NCBI RefSeq assembly: GCF_000517545.1
Contig: NZ_BAIV01000020.1
Coordinates: 45,451 to 109,450 of the forward strand
Length of the DNA stretch: 64,000 nt
Origin: Bacteroides reticulotermitis JCM 10512
GTDB taxonomy: Bacteria > Bacteroidota > Bacteroidia > Bacteroidales > Bacteroidaceae
Reading direction: 5' to 3'
This document shows, piece by piece, positions 31,601 to 40,035 of this stretch; within the stretch, counting starts at the first letter, position 1, and every line of letters begins with the position of its first letter. The translations under genes were made by a program, and so were the position numbers. A model generated the notes under the pieces. The model made no database searches. It was not told where the DNA came from and saw nothing but the letters and a program-made list of their open reading frames with translations.

Positions 31601-32977
31601 ATTGGCTCTATCTCTTCAAGAGACTGATGTGATTGCTTTTCTTTACGAGATATTCTTAAGCTTCGGAGACGTTGCCGAACAGAAAAACATGACTTTCCGC
31701 TTTCTGCCTTCTTTACCGTCTTATAAGATGTTTATTGATAAGGGAAATGTAGATAAAGTGGCCTATAATATATTGTCTAACGCCTTCAAATATACGCCTT
31801 CGGGTGGAACGATTCTGTTGACTGTTTGTGTGGATGAAGAGAATAAAAAACTCCAGATTCAGGTTTCCGATACCGGAGTAGGTATTCCCAAAGAGAAACA
31901 GCATGAGTTGTTCAATCGTTTTATGCAAAGTAGTTTTTCGGACGATAGTATCGGAGTAGGCTTACACTTGAGCTATGAGCTGGTTCAGGTTCATAAAGGA
32001 ACAATTGATTATAGTGCCAATGAGGGAGGAGGTTCGGTCTTTACTGTTTATCTGCCGATTGATAAATCCATTTATGCAGAGAACGATTTCTTGGTGGCCG
32101 ACAATGTGCTGTTAAAGGAGGAAGCTAAGCGAGTGCATCATTTATCAGAGTCTTCAGAAGAGACGGTGGAAAGTAAGAAGACGGTAGCTCCTTTGGGCAA
32201 GCAGAAGGTGCTAATTATTGAAGATGACAATGATATCCGCGAACTTTTGAAAGAAGAGATCGGTGTGTATTTCGAAGTAGAAGTAGCGGCTGATGGTGTT
32301 TCAGGTTTTGAGAAAGCATGTACGTATGATGCCGATTTGATTATTTGCGATGTCTTGATGCCGGGGATGACCGGATTTGAGGTGACAAAGAAGTTGAAAT
32401 CGGATTTTGCCACCAGCCATATTCCCATTATCTTATTGACAGCATTAGGTTCTTCGGAAAGACAACTGGAAGGTATCGAAGCGGGAGCCGATGCGTATAT
32501 AACCAAGCCGTTTAGCTTGAAATTATTGGTAGCGCAGGCCTATCGTTTGATCGAGCAACGGGAAACATTGCGAGAGAAATTCTCCAGCGAACCGGGGCTC
32601 ATGCGTGCGGCTGTGTGCTCTTCAGAACGCGATAAAGAGTTTATCGAACGCCTGACCGTTGTGCTGGAAGGGAATCTATCCAGGCAGATTTGTCGGTCGA
32701 TGAATTTGCGCAACTAATGAATCTGGGGCGTACCGTGTTTTATAAGAAACTACGAGGAATAACTGGTTATTCGCCCAATGAATACTTGCGTATCGTCCGG
32801 ATGAAGAAAGCTGCGGAACTGTTACTTTCGGAAGAAAATCTGACCGTGGCGGAGGTTGCTTTTCAGGTAGGCGTACACGATCCGTTCTATTTCAGCAAAT
32901 GCTTTAAGAATCAGTTTGGGATGGCGCCTTCCGTTTATCAGCGGGGTGTGAAGAAGAATTCTTCTTCAGAAGAGTAA
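28690..32977 (+). CDS. Hybrid two-component system regulator (HTCS), two frame breaks
   Basis: About 1429 residues after joining three frames. The domain order is signal peptide; two-bladed Reg_prop beta-propeller sensor (repeats such as DSKGFLWLGTLNGLSRYDG, RKNRIWVGTFGGGLDLA); Y_Y_Y domain near residues 760-860; membrane segment; histidine kinase (FFTNISHEFRTPLTLIQ with the phosphoacceptor His, GVGIPKEKQHELFNRF); receiver (LIICDVLMPGMTGFEV with the Asp, AYITKPF with the Lys); and AraC-type HTH (LTVAEVAFQVGVHDPFYFSK). Bases are missing at about 31296-31302, in the membrane segment, and about 32680-32684, before the HTH. HTCS proteins sense periplasmic oligosaccharides and activate a PUL. No susC is adjacent, so the upstream pectin-type locus is the likely target (inference). 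Confidence 0.93.
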
Positions 32978-32996
32978 CCTTAATAAATTATTCCTG

Positions 32997-33004
32997 TATC
33001 TTTG
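32997..33004 (+). promoter_or_regulatory. -7 box of argS
   Basis: TATCTTTG, a TAnnTTTG match, is 22 bp before the argS start codon. The -33 region is weak. There is no terminator between the HTCS gene and this box. Confidence 0.5.
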
Positions 33005-33026
33005 CACACTGAAACAATTGTAGATT

Positions 33027-34818
33027 ATGAAGATAGAAGATAAAATCGTGTCGTCCGTTATCAGCGGACTCAAAGCGCTTTACGGTCAAGATGTGCCGGA
33101 GAAGATGGTGCAGGTGCAAAAGACTAAGAAAGAATTTGAAGGACATTTGACTCTTGTCGTGTTTCCTTTTCTGAAGATGTCTAAAAAAGGACCTGAGCAG
33201 ACAGCGCAGGAAATTGGTGAGTATCTGAGTGCAAACGAATCTGCCGTGGCAGCTTTCAATGTAATTAAAGGATTCCTGAATCTGACCATTGCTTCCGATA
33301 CATGGATCGAGTTGCTGAATGAAATTCAAGCTGATAAACAATATGGCTTAACCGAAGCAACCGAGAACTCTCCATTGGTAATGATCGAATATTCTTCACC
33401 CAATACAAATAAACCGCTTCACCTGGGACATGTGCGTAATAACCTTCTTGGAAAAGCATTGGCTAATATTATGGCAGCTAATGGCAACAAGGTGGTAAAG
33501 ACGAATATTGTAAACGACCGGGGAATTCATATTTGCAAGTCCATGTTAGCGTGGAAAAAGTATGGAAATGGCGAAACACCTGAAAGCACGGGTAAGAAAG
33601 GCGACCATTTGGTGGGCGACTACTATGTAGCTTTCGATAAACACTATAAAGCGGAGATAGCCGCTTTGATGGAAAAGGGTATGAGCAAAGAAGAGGCGGA
33701 AGCCGCTTCACCTCTGATGCAAGAAGCACGTGAAATGCTTGTGCAATGGGAAGCCGGTGATCCGGAAGTTCGTGCTTTGTGGACCATGATGAATAACTGG
33801 GTATATGCCGGATTCGATGAGACCTATCGGAAGATGGGAGTCGACTTCGATAAAATATATTATGAATCGGAAACTTACCTCGAAGGTAAAGAGAAAGTTA
33901 TGGAGGGCTTGGAGAAAGGCTTCCTCTATCGCAAAGAAGATGGCTCTGTTTGGGCTGACTTAACTGCCGAAGGACTCGATCATAAACTCCTGCTTCGGCT
34001 GATGGTACCTCTGTGTACATGACTCAGGACATTGGTACTGCCAAATTGCGTTTTGCCGATTACCCCATTGATAAGATGATTTATGTGGTTGGAAACGAAC
34101 AGAACTATCATTTTCAGGTACTTTCTATCTTGTTAGATAAGTTAGGCTTTGAATGGGGAAAAGGATTGGTTCACTTCTCTTACGGTATGGTTGAACTGCC
34201 TGAGGGTAAGATGAAATCCCGTGAAGGTACAGTGTCGATGCCGACGACTTGGTGGAGGAGATGATTGCCACCGCCAAAGAAACATCGCAAGAGCTTGGCA
34301 AACTGGATGGACTAACACCGGAAGAAGCTGAGAATATAGCGCGAGTTGTAGGTTTGGGAGCGCTGAAATACTTCATCCTGAAAGTTGATGCTCGTAAGAA
34401 TATGACATTCAACCCGAAAGAATCAATTGACTTTAATGGCAACACCGGGCCGTTTATTCAATATACCTATGCACGTATCCAATCGGTACTTCGCAAGGCG
34501 GCTGAAGCAGGTATTGTGATACCGGAAGAGATACCGACCGGTATTGAGTTGAATGAAAAAGAAGAAGGATTAATTCAGATGGTTGCCGAGTTTACCGCTG
34601 TAGTGAAGCAGGCCGGTGAGGATTACAGTCCATCTGTAATTGCCAATTACACCTACGAATTGGTAAAAGAATACAATCAGTTCTACCATGATTACAGCAT
34701 CTTACGTGAAGAGAATGAAGCCGTAAAAATATTCCGTATTGCCTTGTCGGTGAACGTGGCAAAAGTTGTTTGCCTAGGTATGGGATTACTTGGTATTGAA
34801 GTACCTTCCAGAATGTAG
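33027..34818 (+). CDS. argS: Arginyl-tRNA synthetase, two frame breaks
   Basis: Joined length is 597 residues, the normal size for Bacteroides ArgS. It charges tRNA-Arg in the cytoplasm. Visible motifs are the class I HIGH variant HLGHVRNN (about residue 132) in SPNTNKPLHLGHVRNN, KMKSREGT as the KMSKS equivalent, MTQDIGTAKLRF in the catalytic core and the anticodon-binding C-terminus ending LGIEVPSRM. Single bases are missing at about 33995-33998 (LLLR continues as ADGTSVYMTQD) and about 34231-34235 (SREGTV continues as VDADDLVEEM). Since cells normally need argS and no second copy is seen here, these breaks are best read as sequencing errors. They calibrate how to read the other broken genes. 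Confidence 0.95.
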
Positions 34819-34856
34819 AGCTGTTAGCAGAATATATCTTTTAGATAAATAAAACC

Positions 34857-34894
34857 AATCAAAGGCTTGCGAGTAATCGTGAGCCTTTGATTTT
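34857..34894 (+). terminator. argS terminator
   Basis: AATCAAAGGCT pairs perfectly with AGCCTTTGATT (11 bp) around a 14-nt loop, and the stem runs into TTTTG. It lies 39 bp after the argS stop. Confidence 0.8.
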
Positions 34895-34963
34895 GTAGGA
34901 CGTTGTCGGATTCAAGCCCCTTATTCTATTTTATTAAATATCAGAATCTTGTATATAGCATGA

Positions 34964-35347
34964 TTGCTAATGAATCGTGATAAGCTCTCCTATGTTTTGA
35001 CTTTTAACAATGACTTCTCTCTTTCGAAAGACTTTTCCATCTCGACTTACTATACTTATCGGAGTGACTTTCAAGACTATATATCTGAGATTGGTGGGTA
35101 TTCACAATTTGATATAAGATTCCAAAAGCGGCTTTTCAGCAAAACGCTAAGTATGAATCTATATGTCAATGATGTCTTTAACTGGAAAAAAGAAAAGTTT
35201 GAATCGTTTGTAGATAACTACAATTTTCGGAATAATAGAAAAAGAGAGACTCAATATATGACATTTACTGTCCAGTATTCGTTCAATAGCACAAAGAAAT
35301 CTTATCGAGGGAAGGGGGCTGCCTCCGACGACTTGAATCGATTATAG
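34964..35347 (+). pseudogene. C-terminal fragment of an outer-membrane beta-barrel receptor
   Basis: 127 residues, TTG or ATG start in the track of a much longer family. It has alternating barrel strands (FSISTYYTYRSDFQDYI, FDIRFQKRLFSKTLSMNLYV) and the family tail YMTFTVQYSFNSTKK then GAASDDLNRL, typical of OMP_b-brl_3 proteins, which are about 800-900 residues. No signal peptide, plug or upstream domain is found; argS and its terminator lie directly before it. It is a truncated remnant, probably not translated. Confidence 0.7.
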
Positions 35348-35357
35348 CCTAGATTTC

Positions 35358-35398
35358 CTCCCTGTGTTACCGAATAAAGTCTATTCTGCCACAGGGAG
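35358..35398. terminator. Bidirectional hairpin between convergent genes
   Basis: CTCCCTGTG pairs perfectly with CACAGGGAG across a 23-nt loop, between the barrel-protein remnant and the convergent DUF169 gene. It has no long T-run, so efficiency is uncertain. Confidence 0.45.
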
Positions 35399-35416
35399 AT
35401 GATCGAGCAATTAAAG

Positions 35417-36139
35417 TTATGGAGTCTCAGCCTCGTTGATTCGAGTTCGTATCTTGCTCCAGGCGTGCGTGTCAAACAGGCTGCTTTGTCTCATGGTATG
35501 ATACATTTCTTTAAATCGCGATATGGGTATTACAAAACTTAGTATATTGGCTTCCACGTAAGGACGCACGGAAGGGTCGAAGAAACCGATGAACGTTCTT
35601 CTGCCGTTTCTTTTGTTTTCGTTTATCGCATTGGTCACCACTGCCGAGCAGCCGGAGCCAAACATGGAGGTAACTGCATCCTCCGAATTGTTATCGAAAT
35701 AGGCCCAGGTTGCCAGGCCGGATATGATATCGGGCGTTACTAAAAACAGAAGGCCCTCTATGCCGTCGAAACTTTCGATGCAGTCTATCCGGGCGAAATT
35801 GAGATATGCCCGATCGGCTAACGGTACTTCCAGTTTCTCTATAAACTCCAGAACCATTTCCGGTGTCTCTTTATACTTCTCTTTGAGCGAGACGAAGTTC
35901 GGAATTCGTTCGGGCATTTCTGTAAATCCTGTGTAGAACTTACCACCTCCACAGCCAATTGTTTCCGCGTTCAGACTGATCGGGTTCCCTTCTCTTACGA
36001 TTTTCAAGCCTTTAAAAAAGCAGCCGTTAATCTTTTCAGTATCTGCTACCGGCTTATCCGAGTACCAGAAAACAAGAGGGAGTTCGGCTCTTTCACCGAA
36101 TGCTTCCCTGTAGTTGTTGATGAATACATTTACTTCCAT
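35417..36139 (-). CDS. DUF169 family protein
   Basis: 240-residue cytoplasmic protein with the DUF169 layout: PLVFWYSDKPV, GLKIVREGNPISLNAETIGC with the conserved Cys, GCGGGKFYTGF, then PDIISGLATWAYFDN and MFGSGCSAVVTNAI. The family often has conserved cysteines and no proven function. It is the last gene of a three-gene operon behind a MarR regulator and a membrane protein, with a gap of 18 bp. This suggests a stress or solvent response role (inference). Confidence 0.8.
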   Translation of the reverse strand: MEVNVFINNYREAFGERAELPLVFWYSDKPVADTEKINGCFFKGLKIVREGNPISLNAETIGCGGGKFYTGFTEMPERIPNFVSLKEKYKETPEMVLEFIEKLEVPLADRAYLNFARIDCIESFDGIEGLLFLVTPDIISGLATWAYFDNNSEDAVTSMFGSGCSAVVTNAINENKRNGRRTFIGFFDPSVRPYVEANILSFVIPISRFKEMYHTMRQSSLFDTHAWSKIRTRINEAETP

Positions 36140-36157
36140 ATGCTATCTGTATAAAAG

Positions 36158-36652
36158 TTACTTCTTCTTCTTTTTCCATGGTTTGAAAACCGATATCACA
36201 ACCAGAATGATTAGCGCAAGGCCTTGAATGGATGAACTAATGAGCGTTTGAATGGTATTAGTTGCTATTACCGGATTGTCTAATGCAGCGTCGCGGGTCT
36301 GATCGGCAATCTCCAGACTTTGTTCCAGAAGCGGGCTATAATAGAAAGTCCCGGCGAGTATGATCAGGATTGCCACAATCCACTTTACGGTAATCCAGCG
36401 ATACTTGAAGAATCCCCAATTGGTGAAAAACCCATAGATAACTCCGACTACAACTGTGAGAATAGCGCCGGGTATCACAAAGACCCAGTCGATGAAAAGT
36501 ATAATATTCAGCACCATATACAGTTCATCTCCGGATTTCGGTTTCAGGAGGTAGAGGGTTGCCATTGCTAATACTCCCGTGACCCACATCATTACCAGTA
36601 ATAAATGGATTGTTTTTAAGACTTTGATTCCTTTGCTATTTAGCTTCTTCAT
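36158..36652 (-). CDS. DUF2269-like integral membrane protein
   Basis: 164 residues from ATG 36652; the earlier in-frame start at 36685 lies inside marR and lacks a reason. Four membrane helices are visible (KTIHLLLVMMWVTGVLAMATL with a His in helix 1, WVFVIPGAILTVVVGVIYG, WIVAILIILAGTFYYSPLL, GLALIILVVISVF), ending in a lysine-rich tail. Its start overlaps the marR 3' end by 17 bp, so translation is coupled. The function is not known; the pattern resembles predicted DUF2269 membrane proteins. Confidence 0.7.
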   Translation of the reverse strand: MKKLNSKGIKVLKTIHLLLVMMWVTGVLAMATLYLLKPKSGDELYMVLNIILFIDWVFVIPGAILTVVVGVIYGFFTNWGFFKYRWITVKWIVAILIILAGTFYYSPLLEQSLEIADQTRDAALDNPVIATNTIQTLISSSIQGLALIILVVISVFKPWKKKKK

Positions 36653-37079
36653 TGTTTTTATTTTCAAGGTTCGTATAGATTTCATCTAGCATTATTCGCA
36701 ATAAATCCTGTTGCTCTTTCTTAATGCCCGTAAACGCTTTCTCTATGGTCTTTTCTGCTATTCGCAAAACTACCGGCATTAGTTCCCGGCCTTTATCGGT
36801 TATGCATACCGAGTTCTTGAGTGTTCTCACCTGTGTTCGAGTCACAAGTCCTTTTTGCTCTAAATTGTCTACGGTACGTTTGATGGTTGCTGCATCTTTC
36901 GATAGGATATTAGCTATTTCCAGCTGACTTAATCCATCTTTATAATATACGCATCGCAGTACAATGAACTGCGAATGCGGTAAGTCTATGTCCTCATTGA
37001 CAATAGCGGCATTCAACGATTTGGATAGAGCAATAGATGCTCTGCTTACAAGAAGCCCCAATGAGTAGAAATCATCCAT
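36636..37079 (-). CDS. MarR-family transcriptional regulator
   Basis: 147-residue winged-helix regulator. The HTH is seen in LSQLEIANILSKDAATIKRT (recognition helix) and the wing in GLVTRTQVRTLKNSVCITDKG. MarR proteins bind palindromes as dimers and release DNA on binding phenolic or oxidising ligands. A perfect 22-bp palindrome at 37107-37128 lies just upstream, over the expected -33 region, consistent with autorepression of the operon marR-membrane protein-DUF169. Confidence 0.9.
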   Translation of the reverse strand: MDDFYSLGLLVSRASIALSKSLNAAIVNEDIDLPHSQFIVLRCVYYKDGLSQLEIANILSKDAATIKRTVDNLEQKGLVTRTQVRTLKNSVCITDKGRELMPVVLRIAEKTIEKAFTGIKKEQQDLLRIMLDEIYTNLENKNNEEAK

Positions 37080-37093
37080 ACGATCTTTTCTTG

Positions 37094-37101
37094 CAAATAT
37101 A
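37094..37101 (-). promoter_or_regulatory. -7 box of marR operon
   Basis: TATATTTG on the minus strand, a TAnnTTTG match, lies 15 bp upstream of the marR start codon. Confidence 0.6.
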
Positions 37102-37106
37102 ACTAA

Positions 37107-37128
37107 ATCTATTGACTAGTCAATAGAT
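37107..37128. promoter_or_regulatory. Perfect 22-bp palindrome, candidate MarR operator
   Basis: ATCTATTGACTAGTCAATAG followed by AT is fully self-complementary. It lies 28 bp upstream of marR and immediately behind its -7 box. The size and symmetry fit a MarR dimer site. Confidence 0.65.
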
Positions 37129-37175
37129 CGCTTCTTTTTTTGCTGCATAAAGCGAATCTTTATCCACTACTTATC

Positions 37176-37263
37176 GTTTATAATAAATTAAGAGTGAGTT
37201 TATAATAAACAGCTATCACGTTTATTATAAACGTGGAGTATGTTTATGCATGCGCTCCTGTAT
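37176..37263. repeat. Four-unit array with exact 22-bp period
   Basis: GTTTAT begins at 37176, 37198, 37220 and 37242. Units 1-3 extend to GTTTATAATAAA or GTTTATTATAAAC. The third is the inverse complement of the second, so the last two full units form a hairpin. It lies between marR and topA. Confidence 0.7.
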
Positions 37264-37344
37264 TCGCTCTTTCTGTCGGGTATAGACTAGCGAATAGGTC
37301 AGATAAAAGTAAGAGAGTTTGAGGAGGTAGGAGGTAAGGGCGGA

Positions 37345-37378
37345 AGAAAAAAGGGTATCCTCAATGGAATACCCTTTT
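37345..37378 (-). terminator. topA terminator
   Basis: On the minus strand, AAAAGGGTAT and ATACCCTTTT form a 10-bp perfect stem followed by a T-rich stretch. It starts 7 bp after the topA stop. Confidence 0.8.
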
Positions 37379-37385
37379 CATTACT

Positions 37386-39737
37386 TTATTTCTTTTTTGC
37401 TGTTCTCTTTCTGCCTTTGGCTGGAGAGGTAGCTCCTTTTTCATCTTGTATCTTGATGAGTTCCATACAGCTTTTCAGATTTAGATCCGTTGGTACAATA
37501 TCCTTTGGGATTTTATAGTTGGTACCTTTGTAAGCAATGTATGGACCATAACGACCATTCATGATTTCCAAATCCGGTTCTTCCTCAAACTTCTTAATAT
37601 GGCGTTGTGCATCTTTTGCCCGCTTTTCGAGAATTAATTGTTCCGCTTCATCCAACGTAACTTCCATTGGATCGAGCGTCTTCGGCAATGAAACATATAC
37701 GCCGCTGTGTTGGATGTAAGGCCCGAAACGGCCGATCCCTACATTTACGACTTTGCCTTCATATTCACCAAGCGTACGTGGCAATTTGAACAGTTCTAAT
37801 GCTTCTTCCAAGCTGATTGTCTCTATAGACTGTCCTTTCTTCATAGGTGCAAAACGCGGTTTCTCTTCATCTTCGGCTGTTCCTATTTGAACTACCGGTC
37901 CGAAACGACCGATCTTGACCGAAACAGTTTTGTTTGTTTCTGGTTCTGTGCCCAAGATACGCTCCCCAACCCTATGCTCCATTTTAGTCGACAGCGTCTT
38001 TTCTACTGCCGGGTGGAATTGATCATAGAAGTTTTTCAAGATGCTGCTCCATTGAGTTTCTCCTTCGGCAACCTCATCAAATTCCTTCTCAACACTGGCT
38101 GTGAAGTTATAATCTAAGATATCCGGGAAGTACTCGGTCAGGAAGTCGTTTACTACAGTACCTATATCAGTCGGGAATAATTTTGATTTCTCCGCGCCAA
38201 CCACTTCTTTGTGATCCTCATCTTTGGTTTGCTGATTCACGAGTGTAAGCACGTTGTAAATTCGTTCTTCACCATCTTTATTTCCCTTTTCCACATATTC
38301 GCGTTGCTGGATTGTGGATATGGTGGGGGCATAAGTAGACGGTCTACCGATACCTAACTCTTCCAGTTTGCGTACCAAGCTTGCTTCCGTATAACGTGCA
38401 GGACGTTGGGTAAAACGTTCGGTTGCCACAATGGGACCATGTTCTAACTGTTGTCCTTTCTTCAGCGGAGGAAGTAGGCGGCTTTCGTCTTCCTGATCCG
38501 ATTCGTCGTCGAAAGATTCGCGATATACACGTAGGAATCCGTCGAACTTAATAACTTCGCCAACAGCTGTAAACACATCGCCGCTATTGCTGATCGAAAT
38601 GGTAGCCGTGGTCTTTTCAAGTTCGGCATCCGCCATTTGCGAAGCAATGGTACGTTTCCAAATCAGATCGTATAATTTCTTTTCTTGTGCAGTTCCTTCA
38701 ACAGCCTGGTGCTCCATATAGGTCGGGCGTATAGCCTCATGCGCCTCTTGTGCTCCCTTAGTCTTTGTTTCAAAGCGACGAGAATGTATATAACGTTCTC
38801 CCATCATTTGAGCGATTGCTGCTCTACTACCTTGAGTGGCAAACTCAGATAAGTTGACGGAGTCTGTACGCATGTATGTGATATATCCCGACTCATAGAG
38901 TCTTTGCGCGATAATCATAGTTTGCGCCACCGTATAGCCTAATTTACGTGCTGCTTCCTGTTGTAAGGTAGAAGTGGTAAAAGGAGCCGGAGGTGTTTTC
39001 TTTACCGGGCGGGTTGTTATATCTTCGATTGTGAAGAATGCCTGTTGGCAGGAGGCCAGCAAAGCGTTAGCCTCTTCTTTGGTCTTGATTCGGCGTGTTA
39101 GTTCAGCTTTCATTTCCACCGATCTTCCATCAGCTTCCGGAACCAAGAATATGGCTGTGATTCGATAAGATGCTTCTGTCTTAAATGCGTTTACTTCGCG
39201 CTCGCGCTCTACTATGAGGCGTACTGCGACAGATTGCACACGTCCGGCAGATAAAGCCGGTTTTACTTTTCTCCAGAGTATGGGAGATAGTTCGAACCCT
39301 ACGATTCGGTCGAGTATTCGTCGTGCCTGTTGAGCGTTCACCAAATTGAGATCGATACTGCGTGGCTGTTCGATTGCTTTTAAGATAGCCGATTTGGTGA
39401 TTTCATGGAATACAATTCGTTTCGTGTTTTCCGGTTTAAGTTTTAGTACTTCGTACAAGTGCCAGGCAATAGCTTCTCCTTCGCGGTCCTCATCGGATGC
39501 GAGCCATACAGTTTCAGCATTTTTTGCTTCTGCCTTTAGCGTGTTGACCAAAGCTCGTTTGTCCGCCGGTATTTCGTAATCGGGCTTAAAATCGTTTTCT
39601 ACATCGATACTGAATTCTTTTTTCTTCAGATCGCGTATATGTCCGTAACTTGAAAGGACTTTAAAGTCTTTCCCAAGAAACTTCTCAATCGTTTTAGCTT
39701 TTGCCGGGGACTCGACAATGACAAGGTTTTTTTGCAT
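37386..39737 (-). CDS. topA: DNA topoisomerase I (type IA)
   Basis: Intact 783-residue enzyme that relaxes negative supercoils. The N-terminal TOPRIM domain begins NLVIVESPAKAKTIEKFLG and contains ASDEDREGEAIAWHL with the metal-binding acidic residues. The active-site tyrosine is in ESGYITYMRTDSVNLS. The C-terminal half holds repeated toprim_C modules (GRFGPVVQIG, GRFGPYIQHSG, GRYGPYIAYKG) and a basic tail AKGRKRTAKKK in place of cysteine zinc fingers. Length and layout are normal for Bacteroides. It has its own -7 box (39779-39786) and terminator. Confidence 0.97.
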   Translation of the reverse strand: MQKNLVIVESPAKAKTIEKFLGKDFKVLSSYGHIRDLKKKEFSIDVENDFKPDYEIPADKRALVNTLKAEAKNAETVWLASDEDREGEAIAWHLYEVLKLKPENTKRIVFHEITKSAILKAIEQPRSIDLNLVNAQQARRILDRIVGFELSPILWRKVKPALSAGRVQSVAVRLIVEREREVNAFKTEASYRITAIFLVPEADGRSVEMKAELTRRIKTKEEANALLASCQQAFFTIEDITTRPVKKTPPAPFTTSTLQQEAARKLGYTVAQTMIIAQRLYESGYITYMRTDSVNLSEFATQGSRAAIAQMMGERYIHSRRFETKTKGAQEAHEAIRPTYMEHQAVEGTAQEKKLYDLIWKRTIASQMADAELEKTTATISISNSGDVFTAVGEVIKFDGFLRVYRESFDDESDQEDESRLLPPLKKGQQLEHGPIVATERFTQRPARYTEASLVRKLEELGIGRPSTYAPTISTIQQREYVEKGNKDGEERIYNVLTLVNQQTKDEDHKEVVGAEKSKLFPTDIGTVVNDFLTEYFPDILDYNFTASVEKEFDEVAEGETQWSSILKNFYDQFHPAVEKTLSTKMEHRVGERILGTEPETNKTVSVKIGRFGPVVQIGTAEDEEKPRFAPMKKGQSIETISLEEALELFKLPRTLGEYEGKVVNVGIGRFGPYIQHSGVYVSLPKTLDPMEVTLDEAEQLILEKRAKDAQRHIKKFEEEPDLEIMNGRYGPYIAYKGTNYKIPKDIVPTDLNLKSCMELIKIQDEKGATSPAKGRKRTAKKK

Positions 39738-39778
39738 AATTCTTTCTTTATAATGGCTTGTACCATGATATTCCGGGG

Positions 39779-39786
39779 CAAAAGTA
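39779..39786 (-). promoter_or_regulatory. -7 box of topA
   Basis: TACTTTTG on the minus strand, a TAnnTTTG match, lies 41 bp upstream of the start codon. Confidence 0.5.
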
Positions 39787-39970
39787 AAAAAAAAGATTCT
39801 CCTTACCTTATATTATAAGGAGATTCTGATGTTTTTTAATAAAAACTTAAGATTTGCCAATGTTAATTTTGATTTTTACAGATGTCGAAGTTAAACTTTC
39901 TTTGAAATTGTATGGCAGGTTGTTTAAGCAGGACGCTCCTTTGGCGAGGGGACTGACGACATGAAAAGAC

Positions 39971-40020
39971 AAATGCGAAGTACTTATTCTATACCGTGTA
40001 AAATAAGCACTTCGCATTTT
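39971..40020 (-). terminator. Terminator of the barrel-protein operon
   Basis: An 18-base arm AAATGCGAAGTACTTATT pairs with AATAAGCACTTCGCATTT (one mismatch) around a 14-nt loop, 16 bp past the stop of the barrel gene. Confidence 0.75.
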
Positions 40021-40035
40021 GCGACATCAACTATT

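Noticed and set aside
33995..34264. argS as a true pseudogene
   Set aside because: The protein is complete with normal motifs and length when two bases are restored; loss of the only ArgS would be lethal.
37176..37263. Array as topA or marR terminator
   Set aside because: A separate topA terminator with T-run lies at 37345-37378, and the 22-bp steps are not explained by a single hairpin.
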